NCBI GenBank assembly: GCA_946894095.1
Contig: OX335660.1
Coordinates: forward strand, 5,709,001-5,773,000
Length of the DNA: 64,000 bases
Origin: Incurvaria masculella
Taxonomy: Eukaryota > Arthropoda > Insecta > Lepidoptera > Incurvariidae
Direction of reading: 5' to 3'
The translations under genes and the position numbers were made by a program. Positions within the stretch are counted from its first letter, which is position 1, and every line of letters starts with the position of its first letter. Below are positions 32,447 to 42,789 of this stretch, one piece after another. The notes below the pieces were generated by a model. That model did no database searches and was not told the origin of the DNA. It saw only the letters and a program-made list of their open reading frames with translations.

Positions 32447-33805
32447 GCACTCAGGGCACTGGCTCTGTCGTACGCCGGGTTTCTGGCAACCGAAACACCT
32501 GAGTTCGCGGGGAGCGGGGCATCGGAAAAACGAGTGCTCGCTGGTCCGGCAACGAGGACAATAAACTTGTAGGTCGGCGCGCGGTTTGTTTTGAGCGACC
32601 GCGGACGCGTTCACTCTGCGGGAAACGGGCGCGCGCGGCGAGCTACCTCCGCTAGCGCGCGTGCCGCCTTTATAAGCAAATTCGGCCGCGGGCGCGTCGG
32701 CGCCGGCCACGCTGGGCTCTTTAAAGGACCGGAAGCGAACACGGGTGGCTTCGATCTTTAGACAGTACGATTTTAACTGATCTACAGATTTAATCTCTAC
32801 AAGCGAGAGTGGGCCGATGTAGGTAGGGCGCACATTGCGTAATAAAATGTCAAGCTTAGCGCTCTCGGAAAGTGGCGCGCGCAATTGATTAAAAAGCCCA
32901 TGAATAATTGCAAAATAAATTGTTACGCTTTCATCTCTTCCCTGTGTGCGGGCACGTATCACCCCCAGCAGCCGGTGATCTAAATCGACTTCGTCAAACT
33001 CTGTCAGCAACAGTTCGCTGAGCTGCTCCCACGTGGCAACTGAATGACGTACGCTCCGGTACCAATGAAGGGCCGGCCCTTCGAACAACTCGGGGGCGGC
33101 TACAAATAACTGGCGAGTTGTTATCGAGCGTGACTCACGCAGCTCCTCGATCCGCTCCAGGAAGGCGCGCACGTCCTTCTCGCCATCGTACGTGAGTTTA
33201 AGCTTCGCGACTGCGTCACTGTACCTAGCTGCGGGGCACGCGTACGTTGCGACGGGTCCGGGCGGCGCGGGCGAAGGCGGCGGCGGCGGCGGCGCGGTTA
33301 AGGTGAGGGTGGCGACGGACACAGGAACGCTCGAGGCGGACGGCGGCGGCGGGGCGTCACTTTCGAATGGTCCTGGGGGGGCGAGCGAAGCAGGGGAAGG
33401 GGGCGGTGAGGTAGGACCGTCCTCGTCCTTCCCGAGGTAGGCGGACTCGGTGGTGGCGAATAAGTTGGACACCGTGTCCTTGAGCGCGACTTGTTCGTCC
33501 GACGACGCCTCCACGCGCGTGATTCTATTGAACAGGTGGTCCAGTAAGGCCTTAACGCACGGCGTGAGTTTAGCGTCGGTTGCCGCCAGTACGAGCCGGT
33601 TGAGCTGGCTGCGGATGGACTCCAACTCATCTCCCGGATCCTCGTCCGTGAAGAATATCTCTTCCGATGGTTGGTCCCGGGCTAAGGACGCGACCTGTCG
33701 TCTTAGCGCTGCCACGGTGCCCAGAGGTACTTCACCGCGGATCCTAACCTCGTATTCCAGCGCTTCCTTTCGCAAAAGGTTAAATGTTAACTTGCGTAAC
33801 GACAT
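32432..33805 (-). CDS. gag: Ty3/gypsy-type gag, 457 codons
   Basis: Uninterrupted frame from ATG (33805-33803) to TGA (32434-32432). It has an acidic N-terminal half, a Pro/Ser-rich segment around residues 140-200, and a retrotransposon-gag-like region with LHWYRSVRHSVATWEQLSEL (~270) and RTQGRDESVTIYF (~300). There is one intact zinc knuckle of C-x2-C-x4-H-x4-C form (CPRCRTSEHSFFRC). A second (CFGCQKPGVRQSQC) has Val for His and may not bind zinc. The long intact frame suggests a young insertion or selection. Confidence 0.82.
   Translation of the reverse strand: MSLRKLTFNLLRKEALEYEVRIRGEVPLGTVAALRRQVASLARDQPSEEIFFTDEDPGDELESIRSQLNRLVLAATDAKLTPCVKALLDHLFNRITRVEASSDEQVALKDTVSNLFATTESAYLGKDEDGPTSPPPSPASLAPPGPFESDAPPPPSASSVPVSVATLTLTAPPPPPPSPAPPGPVATYACPAARYSDAVAKLKLTYDGEKDVRAFLERIEELRESRSITTRQLFVAAPELFEGPALHWYRSVRHSVATWEQLSELLLTEFDEVDLDHRLLGVIRARTQGRDESVTIYFAIIHGLFNQLRAPLSESAKLDILLRNVRPTYIGPLSLVEIKSVDQLKSYCLKIEATRVRFRSFKEPSVAGADAPAAEFAYKGGTRASGGSSPRAPVSRRVNASAVAQNKPRADLQVYCPRCRTSEHSFFRCPAPRELRCFGCQKPGVRQSQCPECTKKN
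32435..32441 (-). promoter_or_regulatory. A AAA AAC slippery site for -1 frameshift
   Basis: On the minus strand the gag frame reads ACG AAA AAA AAC TGA. The last seven bases before the stop are the classic X-XXY-YYZ heptamer, and the protease frame continues in -1. This is how many retroelements express pro/pol. No downstream pseudoknot was worked out. Confidence 0.75.
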
Positions 33806-33824
33806 GTTGAGTACGTGACAACGT

Positions 33825-34195
33825 CTACCCTGTTTTTACCCTAACACAGTTTGTAATAATGCACGCCCAACCTGGAATTACCCTAATTAAGTTTGTTACA
33901 ATGCACTTCTACTCTGGTTTTATCCTAACACAGTTTGTATCTGTCTACACAGGCTTTACTATAATGAAGTTCGTTACAATGTATGTCTACCCTGGTTTTA
34001 CCATAACTTAGTTAGTAATACTATATGTCTATATGCAATGCTTACCCAGGATACTCAGACTTATTATCACGCTCCTCCTAGGCTTTCCATAACATTGTAT
34101 GGAACGATGCGCCCCTACCCTGGCCTCGTCATAACGTTATTTGGTACGATATGTACTCACCCAGACTTCACCATAGTAATATTTGCTTGTATCTG
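33825..34195. repeat. Intronic minisatellite, right block
   Basis: Continues the units of 31140-31532 (acgtctaccctg, taacacagtttgta, acgcccaacctgg), more diverged towards the right. Confidence 0.75.
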
Positions 34196-34867
34196 CTCCA
34201 ATAATCATTATTATTATTTTTTTCGATAGACTAGCAGCTTTCGCTGAGGTGTCTATATCACATCGCTTGAAAGTTATTTTGTTTTATATACTTTTCGAGT
34301 CTGTTTTTAAACTGATTCACTGAATTCGAACAAGAAACATCACTAGCTAGCTGGTTACAATAGCCCACAATTCTGTTTGCGAGGATTTAGTTTGGCGGAG
34401 GTATAGGATAGCTTCATTGAATGGCTACAGAGGCTGGTGTTTTTTTTGTATTGTATTGTTTATTCATCATCCATAGATAGAACACTGCACTCGGATTTGT
34501 CATATTTTAACAGTGGCCAGTTCAGCAAAACAAAACACAGCGAAGAAGAACTGGAAAGAAACTCCGCTGTTTTTTTTTTCAACATCCACTTAGTCTAAAT
34601 TTGCAAAAGTGTTTGTCAATTTGTTAACAAAAACATTGGGAAAACACTTAATTAACATGAATTCACAAAAATTTACAATTCATGCCGTATGCAACAGTTC
34701 ATGACAAAAATAATTTTATATGCAAAGACGATCCCCACCAACTAACATGTTGCCAATTGGAGCAGGCCAGTTCCCCACAAACAGTACCCGTTTGTTGTGT
34801 ATGTACATTTCCTGTAGCTATCAGGCTATCATATCAGGTAAATGAAAAGATCCCTTGCGTGTTGCAG
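34196..34867. other. Intron, LINE-like tail
   Basis: Bases 34440-34530 carry a TATTG microsatellite followed by ttattcatcatcca, like a minus-strand LINE 3' end. The rest is intronic, ending in acceptor gttgcag (34861-34867). Confidence 0.4.
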
Positions 34868-35067
34868 CGATGATCGAGTCGTCGTACTCGACCCACCAGC
34901 CGCTCTCGCACATGCAGAAGGACCTCAAGCTGGCGCTCGGGCTCGGCGACTCGCTCGAGCAGTCGCTGCCGCTCACGGCCACCACCAACGAGATCTTCAA
35001 GCACGCCAAGCGGCTCGGCTACTCCAACCACGACGTGAGCGCCGTCTACATCCGCGCCCGCTTCTGA
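34868..35067 (+). CDS. GLYR1: GLYR1-like, last exon
   Basis: Two bases complete the codon split from 30998, then 65 residues and TGA (35065-35067). It encodes AMIESSYSTHQPLSHMQKDL, KLALGLGD, PLTATTNEIFKHAKRLGYSN and HDVSAVYIRARF. The MQKDL-x-LAL and ANE-x-(F/Y)K(H/R)AK patterns are the conserved end of the GLYR1 dehydrogenase domain, so the protein ends at the usual place. Confidence 0.92.
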
Positions 35068-36576
35068 TACGACCGGCCGGCCGGTCTCTGAGCGCCCGGC
35101 GGCGGGGACACTGGGGACGTACTTTGACTGCGGCGAGATGGCTGGTAACAATTAGACATTAATGATTTTTTTTTGACAGATGTCGGCATTTTCGGGACAG
35201 TTTCCAGGCACTGCGTGACTCGATCGACGATTGTCTAACAGGTTGTCAATATGTTCGGTAACAATTTAAGACGTTAGGTAATTTTTTTTACAGCAATTCT
35301 GGATTGTGTGAATTGACTGACTATGACTGTAACAATATTGGCTATTCGCATTTTCAAAATGTTCGCTAACGAGGAGCGGAGACCCGTTACCAGGAACTAA
35401 ATGACTTTATTGACAAATATCTGTTGCAAGATGCCAATATGTTCAGTAAACATTTTAGGCAGACGTATTAGTGAAAACTACTGGGCATTGTATGTTTCAA
35501 GTTAACTGGTCACAATTTTAAACATTGTCTGTGTCGAGATGGGTTACAACATTAAATATTGACTATCGAGATGGGTTAGAAATCTAAACGTTGACCCCAA
35601 CGAGACGAGTTACAACTTTAAATATTGATTGTGTGGCACAGTTTTGTAAGAATTTGACCAACTTTTATACAATTTTCTGAATATTACTGTATGTAATTTT
35701 GAAAATGATACCTAAGGAAAAATTGGTATGAGATGGTGATTTTCGTGAAACTACCGCCCCGTTTCAGTAGTGCCTGGAACCCTACAAAGGATAATTTTCT
35801 AAATTCGATGAAACCTTAGGTTGAGATGGCTTTTCAAGTCAATATTGTCAATAGACGCAAAAGAGTTATGACGGGGCTGGCATAGCCAAACATAGTAAAA
35901 ATTACCAAAAGTAGTACAATAGTTTGTTTATGGTAACTCCTTCTACAATGACTAAACTGTTTATTGTAACCTATCCTAAGAAGTTCGGTTTCATGCACAC
36001 CTTGGCACACTTTGTACTGAGGAAATGTCGCTTTTGACACTTCTTACTAGTTACTGTTGGGTAGTCTTATATCAACCCTAATTTCAATGGAAGGAAGAGC
36101 AATGCATAATAATCAATATGAAATGAATTGTGGCATTAAAATCACTCTCGTTATACAGCCAAATTCCAAATTTTAACTTCACAATTGTTAATTTTCAAAA
36201 TTAAACTTTTCTTTGACTATACTTCTCAAAAGCTATCCTATGACCACTAAATATTTTTTTGTCTTTGTTGTCATTTTTAAACATATCCATATATATTTTT
36301 CCATAGTCTCATAAAGTACGAAATTAAAATTGAATATTACGAATCTGTGAAGGAATACGTTTGTGCGTCTTGGAGTTGAACTCCCTTCTTTTTAATTTGA
36401 ATTGATGCAAGAAAAACATACACGAACGCTTCAGACCTGATAAATTTGCAATATGTCTCCAGTTGTTGCAAATAATAGATATTGGTAAAGACGAGAAACG
36501 GAGAACTTAGGTGAATTAAAATATTGTAACTGTTTTATCAAACTCGTGCTATGGACGTGTCTTACAAGGTGAACAC
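35068..36576. other. GLYR1-like 3' region with degenerate tandem repeats
   Basis: Likely 3' UTR at first; no clear AATAAA near the stop. From ~35130 to 35640 a degenerate ~32-36-bp unit recurs (gagatgggttacaacatt, aatattgac), clearest in three units at ~35535-35630. No gene on to 36576. Confidence 0.5.
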
Positions 36577-36751
36577 TTAGGCTGAGATAAATAGACGTAG
36601 GAGAAACTAAGACTAACGAAAAGTAGTACTTTGTGACGTCAATTCGCATTAATTTGCGATTTCGTCCATACAAAATGCGTCAAAGTGACGTCACAAAGTA
36701 CTACTTTTCGTTAGCCTTAGTTTTTGTTACGACTATTTATCTCTGCCTGAG
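36577..36751. mobile_element. Palindromic MITE, ~60-bp arms
   Basis: cgaaaagtagtactttgtga (then cgtca) on the left is mirrored by tcacaaagtactacttttcg on the right. The outer ends (aggctgagataaatag / ctatttatctctgcct) also pair. One long hairpin, ~175 bp. Confidence 0.8.
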
Positions 36752-37051
36752 ATTAAAGTATGTAATGTTTAGTAGAGACCTGGGGCTAAACCAGCGTAAT
36801 ATGTGATAGAATTCGACCAATTCTGCACCAATCAGGATGGCAAATATTCTACCCAGTAAGAGCTCAGAAGTTATGACATTATTGTGCAGAAGTGTTCGAA
36901 TTCCCTCACTTATGTTCTCACGTTTTACGCCGGTTACCCCTCTCGTTGTTACAGATGACGCGAGTAAACAGAGCAACTTTCTCTCAGTAGTTGTACTTTA
37001 TCGTACTGGGCAAGTCTATATCTGCAATGCAAGTTGAACATTAAATCTTAA

Positions 37052-37419
37052 GAACGGCCCGTAAGCTATGCTCCCCATACAAACGTAGTTTACTAATCAT
37101 TTGGAAACTGCTATTCCAATTAAATTGATATTTAATATCTAATATCAGGTAATAAATATCTGTGTCTGCATGCTTTGGTTTTTTTGAAAAATCCAAACCG
37201 AATGAAATGAATGCAAAAAGAAAATCTTCATACGAATTTTGTTTTCTCTGTGGTTTGACCCAAAATACATTTACCGAAAAAACAAAGGCATGCAGACACA
37301 GATATTTGTAGCCTTATATTAGATACCAAATATCAAGTAAGTTGGAAGAGTGGTTTTCAAATCATTAGTAAACTACGTTTGTATGGGAGGCAAAATTTTC
37401 AAGTGCTTATGGGCCGACC
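37052..37419. mobile_element. 368-bp TTAA-flanked palindromic MITE, copy 1
   Basis: Flanked by TTAA at 37048-37051 and 37420-37423. Its halves are complementary over most of the length (cccatacaaacgtagtttac … gtaaactacgtttgtatggg; gtgtctgcatgc … gcatgcagacac). The copy at 55894-56261 is the same length in opposite orientation. TTAA target sites suggest a piggyBac-type mobiliser. Confidence 0.85.
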
Positions 37420-37423
37420 TTAA

Positions 37424-38987
37424 TTTACGTAGATAGAACTGTCAAATTGATTGCAAGAAAATTGTTGGTTAAACACTCTCAAATAATTGAGAACTTTATC
37501 CATGGAAGCATAAGGCCCCAACAAAATCTCTGGCAACTTTGATAAGATGTGTCTTTAAAGAGAAACAGCCGTGTGAACGATCAAACGAAATTACTCAAGT
37601 AACCCCATTCTACCGGAATAGTTATTTTCTCATAGTTGCCCCGTTTAACGGTTTTTACGATTTATAACAGTCTGCAAACAGCACAGGCGCAAGAAATCTT
37701 TTTAGGTGCACGTCATCATCTTCCATGATTATAAATTCAATCAATTACTTTTGGAGTGTTTTTTGTTAACTATTTTTTGCAGTTGATTTGACATCCTTTT
37801 CCAGACCTTTTCCGGACTGTGTTAGAAGGCATCATGGAAATTGGCAAGAGGCAATCTAACAAGTAAAGGAAAAAGTCCAAAAATCGTTATTTGTTGTTAA
37901 ATGACAAATTAAATATCACATAATGGATGACCTATCTACGTACAAAGTACAGAAGCCTCCGTGCGCGAGTCAGTTTTTACCTTAAAATTTTACCTTGCAT
38001 TTCACTCATCGGTTCTTTTATGAATGTGTCCTTGGTTACCGGTCGACTACACATCCGCTTAATTTAACTGTTAAGTCTTTAAAACGCAATGTTATTTTTA
38101 AATGATGTTAATTTTTTTGGTTGGTCTTGATGCGACTCAACAACGCGCAAGTTTGATAAGATAAAGAGAAGAAATCATCATAAAATTATAACAATGCAAT
38201 TTGCATAGCATATTTTGTTTTATATTAAATAGTAAGGTTTAAGTTTTATTTTAAGAACCGTAATAGTAGTTGAGCAAACAGTTTTATGGCTGACATGACG
38301 TCAAAATATTTGCTTATATGGGATGGAGATTTGACAGAATTATGTTCTGGTGGGAAAAAGTCTATTGTCTCCATAACATGGTAAATTTCTTTTAATTTAG
38401 TAACTTACAAAGCTATTTTTATTATATGAATACATTGTACATGTAGTCACTGATTCAAATCATATAATTTTCAACTTATTTCTAAAACGGCTCTCGGAGT
38501 AAAAATATGAATTATGGAGTGTTTTTATCCCTGTACTTTCCCTAAGAGGGTTAATTTGTATAAAGAACTGAATTAATTGAGAGAATTTAGTAATTTACAA
38601 AAATATTCCGCTTCAAAAAAATTTAAACCATAGGTATTTTTTTATTCTTGATCAATACAGTTCTCGAAAATATTAGGAAGTAAAGTGACTTGCATAAGAG
38701 AATCTTCTGTTTAGTGTTCATGCCGAGTAGAAACGTAATGTGGAATAATTTCCTTTTTTTATTAAAGAAAGATCTTTTCTTGATTTAATGTATTAAAAGA
38801 TTTTTGATGTGAATATTTCATACCAATCGTTTCATACGGATAGGATATTTTTTAGTAAAAAAAACCATTATTTGAAGTGTTTGGGCCGATGGAAGGTTTC
38901 TTTAAATAAATAGTTAACATTGAAATGTGGTCTTTTAATTAATGGTATCTGTTAATCAACGGTTACACGGTCGCCAATCCATAACCC
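37424..38987. other. AT-rich spacer
   Basis: No gene or repeat recognised. Confidence 0.4.
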
Positions 38988-39172
38988 GTTTGCGCCCAGT
39001 GTTGCTTAACCTCAAGATCAAACCGGAGTCGTCGCGCTACTGTGCTACCAAGGTTGACTGGAACCGGCGTAACTGCCTCAAACGACACAAGAAGTGAACT
39101 CCACCAATTAACGGTCCTGGCATGGCACCTAGTTCCCTCAGGTGTGTTGAGCTAATATATACTCTATAGTCA
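38988..39172. mobile_element. Rearranged SINE fragments
   Basis: 38988-39056 is a minus-strand 5S-type head (gcccagtgttgcttaacctc). 39112-39172 is a plus-strand tail (ggtcctggcatggcacctag). The body between is lost. Confidence 0.55.
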
Positions 39173-40099
39173 AGCATGGTTTAAAGACAGTAGAAGCTCT
39201 CCGGTTTTTTAAGTTCAATCCTAGACGGAATTCAAGGTATGGAGCACTAAGCCACAGTGATAATTAGTATTTACATGCGGTCCACTGCACACACATAGAA
39301 GTTGAGGATGTTTCATGAATCAACTGGATACATATTAAAAAATACATGGATAGCAATAGTAGAACCGGCGTCAAATCAACCCGGCCGGCCCATCGGTTCA
39401 GGTTTTATAATACTGTCCACCACGCTGTATTATCCTCATATGAGCATTACGAGATGAGGTTCACATGCTCAAGTAGAGTGTGCCTTCAGTGAAGGCTCGC
39501 GCTGCGGAGGAGCGTGAATGGACTGGTATTTTTAGCGTAGAACCAATGTCAAATCAATGCATTGTATCGGACCACCGATTTTTTTTAATAATAATAATAA
39601 TCATAATTGTTTATTTAGGTGCATAATGTAGTCTCATTCATTACAGTGTTATAAAATTAATTAAAAAATAGAATAGAGTTTAAAATTTGATGAAATCCAC
39701 TTAAAAAAATCTGAGCTTAATTAAAAGTAAAGTCCTGTTTCCCGCTCCTGCATGTTTGACTGTGGGCTCAATTAGTCCCAAACTAGTTTGGTTCTTACGC
39801 ATACTGGGTCGATTTTAGCCCTTTAGTACCCTTTTACCTTTAGACATTTAGTAGTTGTGAGACAAAATACTCAAAATGGTGATCTTTTCTATGGATTTCC
39901 GTTTTGATTTAAGTTTTGTTTTACTCTAAGTTTTACTGTAGGCTACAAAGCGCTACTTGCGTACTTGAACACTGATGCACGCACTTTTATTTCTTTGGTT
40001 GGATCGTCAAAAGTGTTAATGCAAAGTATTCTATTAAACTAGAAACAACCATGCCTTGCCACATAATGTTTGAGACTTATTCAGATGTTTTAAGATTTG
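39173..40099. other. Spacer with diverged array unit and LINE-like tail
   Basis: 39390-39545 is a diverged unit of the ~163-bp array described next. 39582-39720 starts with AAT microsatellite and resembles a minus-strand LINE 3' end. No gene. Confidence 0.45.
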
Positions 40100-41107
40100 C
40101 CACTAAGCTAGTGTTAAATCAACAGAATTGTACAGACTGGTTCAGATTTCATATCTGCCGCTATGCTATTGAATTGGCCTCATGAAGATCACGAGAAAAG
40201 CTTCAAGGTCAAGTAGGGTGATGCGCCGTCTGTAGAGGCCCTCATCATGGAAGGGCACGACGTCAAGAATGGACTAGCGTTAAATCAACAGAATTATACA
40301 CTTCTTCTTCAGCCTTTTGTTGTCCACTGCTGGACGTAGGCCTCCCCCACACTTCGCCAAGTTGTTCGGTCTCCTGTGTTTCTTCACCAGTTGTCACCTG
40401 CTGTCTGACGTATATCGTCTGACCAACGTGCTGGCGGTTTGCCGACGCTTCTTTTCCCTGTGTAGGGTCTCCACGTCAAGACTTCAGTGCTCCATCTGTG
40501 GTCATCTCTGCGACATACTTGACTTGCCCACTGCCACTTGAGTCTAGCAACCTATGCATGACGTCAGTGACCTTGGTGCTTTGGCGTATCAGCGAATTTG
40601 GCATTCGGTCGCGCAGTGAGATGCCGAGCATGGATCTTGTGAATTATACACACTAGTTCAGTTTTTATAATATTTGCCACTAGGCTATAGTATTGGCCTC
40701 ATGAGCACCACAATATGAGCTTCAAGGTGAAGCAGAGTGATGCGCCGTCAGTAGAGGCTATAGCCGTCAAAGGGCACTACGTCAAGAATGGGTTAGCGTT
40801 AAATCAACAGAAATGTACAGACTGGTTCAGGTTTTATATCTGCCACTATGCTATTGTATTGGCCTTATGGATACCACAATATGAGCTTCAAGGTCAAGCA
40901 GGGTGGTGCGCCGTCAGTAGATGCTGTGGCCGTCAAAGAGCACGTCAAGAATGAGCTAGTTTTAAATTAAAATAATTGTAGAGACTGGTTTAGATTTTAT
41001 AATATTTGCCACTAGGCCTTATGGCCTTATGAACACCACGGATATGCTTCAAGGTCAAGCAGGGTGGTGCGCCGTCAGTAGAGGCTCTCGCCGTCGAACG
41101 GCACGAT
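40100..41107 (-). repeat. Tandem ~163-bp array made from the last exon of the adjacent gene
   Basis: Units end near 40262, 40780, 40943 and 41107 (spacing ~163 bp once the LINE insert is removed). On the minus strand each contains the tail of the neighbouring gene's last exon: DIVPFDGESLY-stop in the gene itself, DVVPFDGYSLY-stop, DVLFDGHSIY-stop and, in the outermost, a version without the stop. Confidence 0.75.
40302..40640 (-). mobile_element. RTE-like LINE 3' end with target duplication
   Basis: Inserted in the array and bounded by the 11-bp duplication gaattatacac (40291-40301, 40641-40651). The minus strand encodes the typical end of this LINE type in pieces (LTWRPYTGKRSVGKPPARWS, WRSVGEAYVQQWTTKG) with stops between, and finishes in a GAAGAAGAAG tail. 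Confidence 0.85.
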
Positions 41108-41286
41108 GTCTAGCATGGGCTGGCGGTCGCGCTCCGGCGGCAGACCCCAGCGCGGGCGCGCGCCATTGCTGAGCGCGCACGGCCGCGTAAGACCGTCTCG
41201 CATCAGCCGGTAGCCGAGCCGCGCGACAGTTTCGCCGTACTCGCTCACGCCGCAGCCGTAGAGGCGCGGCCGCGCGTACCCCAGGA
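41075..41286 (-). CDS. Unknown gene, probable last exon
   Basis: Acceptor gaccgcag precedes TC-CTG-GGG; 69 residues follow to TGA (41077-41075). It encodes LGYARPRLYGCGVSEYGETV, ARLGYRLMRDGLTRP and RDRQPMLDIVPFDGESLY. It is GC-rich with coding-like composition; I do not recognise the family. The acceptor phase fits a splice from 42194 (weak donor gttaga), which would skip the in-frame TAG that otherwise ends the previous exon. If that splice is not used, this belongs to a separate or decayed copy. Confidence 0.5.
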
Positions 41287-41884
41287 CTGCGGTCAGACAC
41301 ATCGCGATTGTTTATCTATACTCATATGCATGTATATGTGGCATCAGGGACGCCCGACAGAAGCAAACCTAATCAAGCGTGAACTGAACATGCGCGCGAA
41401 GAATGTGTGTGTTTGAGAGACTGCCATGCCACCAGCGCACCAGCTAAAGGGTCCACTGCTATATTGTTTCTAACAAAATATTGTTAGCAAACATATACAG
41501 GCTTTGCAAGTGTTCTTCATGGCCAAATCCGGAACTATAAGAAATAGCTTAAAACTCATTATTTGTGTGGTTAGTGAATGCTTGTAAATATGAATCAGAA
41601 TCTTCTTGCAACGTCTCTTGCATCTTCCAAAATTTGAACATGTTTGAATAACTTTTTCCAGGCAAAAAGGTTCGGACGAGGAAGGCTTGCTGGCAGTTTG
41701 AATTTAGTGCTACAAATTCCGTCCATTTTAGATCGTCCTACAGCGAGATCTGTAACATATTCATGGATTCCAAAATTATTCCAAGTGTATACAGCTTCCG
41801 CTTTATAATGATAGGTGGATGGGGTAGTTAGAGGTGAAAATAAATCAGTAAGTTTAATTTTATTCAAGAGTCAAAGAAAATAAT
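41287..41884. other. Intron or spacer of unknown gene
   Basis: A 90-codon minus-strand frame (41595-41867) has coding-like words but no motif or splice support. Not called. Confidence 0.35.
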
Positions 41885-42188
41885 TTTAGAATCAGCGCGC
41901 CCTGCAAGCAGGTTACTGGTGCCATCTTCACTTCGATGGGCTCCTGTGGCCGCTCCTGCACCAACGCAGCGCCCGCCTCTTGAATCGCGACACTAGCCGC
42001 CTACGCTTTGGCTTTCGGCGTAGTGGTGGGTGCCCAGCGGCGAAAGCACGGTGCGGTCCAGGTCATGTTCGTGCAGCGCCTGCGCGGCCAAGCATCAGCT
42101 CGGCGCCCACCACGTCGAACGGCTCCAGCGGCCGCCTCTTGAGTCGCAACGCCAGCCGCCCTCGCGTCGCCGAGATAAAGAGGGACGT
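41885..42188 (-). pseudogene. Two decayed tandem copies of exon 4 of the unknown gene
   Basis: On the minus strand, ~42162-42004 repeats exon 4: RPLEPFDVVGAELML, then a one-base frameshift, then the counterpart of LDR.VLSPL.THH. ~42003-41885 repeats it again more weakly (ERPQEPIEVK). Spacing is about 160 bp. Frameshifts and stops rule out simple coding use. Confidence 0.65.
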
Positions 42189-42397
42189 CTAACTGCGGTG
42201 GTGCGTGTCCAGCGGCGAGAGCACGAGGCGGTCCAGGTCGCGCTCGTACAGCGCCTGCGCAGACAGCATCAGCTCGGTGCCCTTCACGTCGATCGGCTCC
42301 ATCGGCCGCTCGGCCTGCCTCGGCGCAGCGCCCACTTCCTTGTCCGGGCAAGGCTTCTGCTTCTTCGGCCGCGGCACGAATGGCCGCCTACCCATAT
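42189..42397 (-). CDS. Unknown gene, exon 4
   Basis: Acceptor tgctgttccag; two bases complete a codon with the donor base at 43890. It encodes MGRRPFVPRPKKQKPCPDKE, a basic stretch, then RPMEPIDVKGTELMLSAQAL and YERDLDRLVLSPLDTHH. The frame meets TAG at 42191-42189. Alternatively, splicing at 42194 into 41286 keeps the frame open. The ATG is internal. Confidence 0.65.
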
Positions 42398-42789
42398 CTG
42401 GAACAGCAGAAATATTTTCTCATCAGTTCAATAGCACTTAAAATAACACACCGTCTCGATTTAACATCTGTAAGAAGCAAGCAAGGAAGGATTTGTGCGA
42501 TTGTAAAACAAGCTTATAATGCATTTTTGTTATAATTAAATCAACATTCTTGTCACCTCGAGTGATAAGTGCAGTTTAAAGGGAACGCATCACTATTCTG
42601 TTTACTGTAGTCCATATGTGTTAAGATAATGCGATGAAGATTCTGACGACCCTTCGTAGAAACGATCAATCATCACTCAAAACTGAATAACTACTTTCTG
42701 CGTTCGGGTATGAAACTACGCGAACTAATATAACCAGGTATGAATTGGATCTTAAAAAGGAAAATAAGATAGAAGTGCGATACAGCGTG
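42398..42789. other. Intron, nothing recognised
   Basis: Intronic sequence of the minus-strand gene without repeats that I recognise. Confidence 0.4.

Larger units (their letters stand above)
31534..33820 (-). mobile_element. LTR-retroelement remnant inserted in the minisatellite
   Basis: 2287 bp bounded by a 4-bp duplication ACGT (31530-31533, 33821-33824). Read on the minus strand it starts with tgtcacgtac and ends with gtacgtcaca, the TG…CA form of LTR termini. It carries gag and protease but no RT, RNase H or integrase. A 43-bp segment is present twice, 31534-31576 and 31754-31796 (three mismatches). The minus-strand start of gag is only 15 bases from the right end, so most of a normal 5' LTR and leader is missing. 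Confidence 0.75.

Noticed and set aside
32123..33818. Plus-strand frames (65-122 codons) opposite the gag/protease
   Set aside because: They are antisense to long frames with clear gag and protease motifs and have none of their own.
41595..41867. 90-codon minus-strand frame
   Set aside because: Coding-like words but no splice borders, no family and embedded in repeat-rich DNA.
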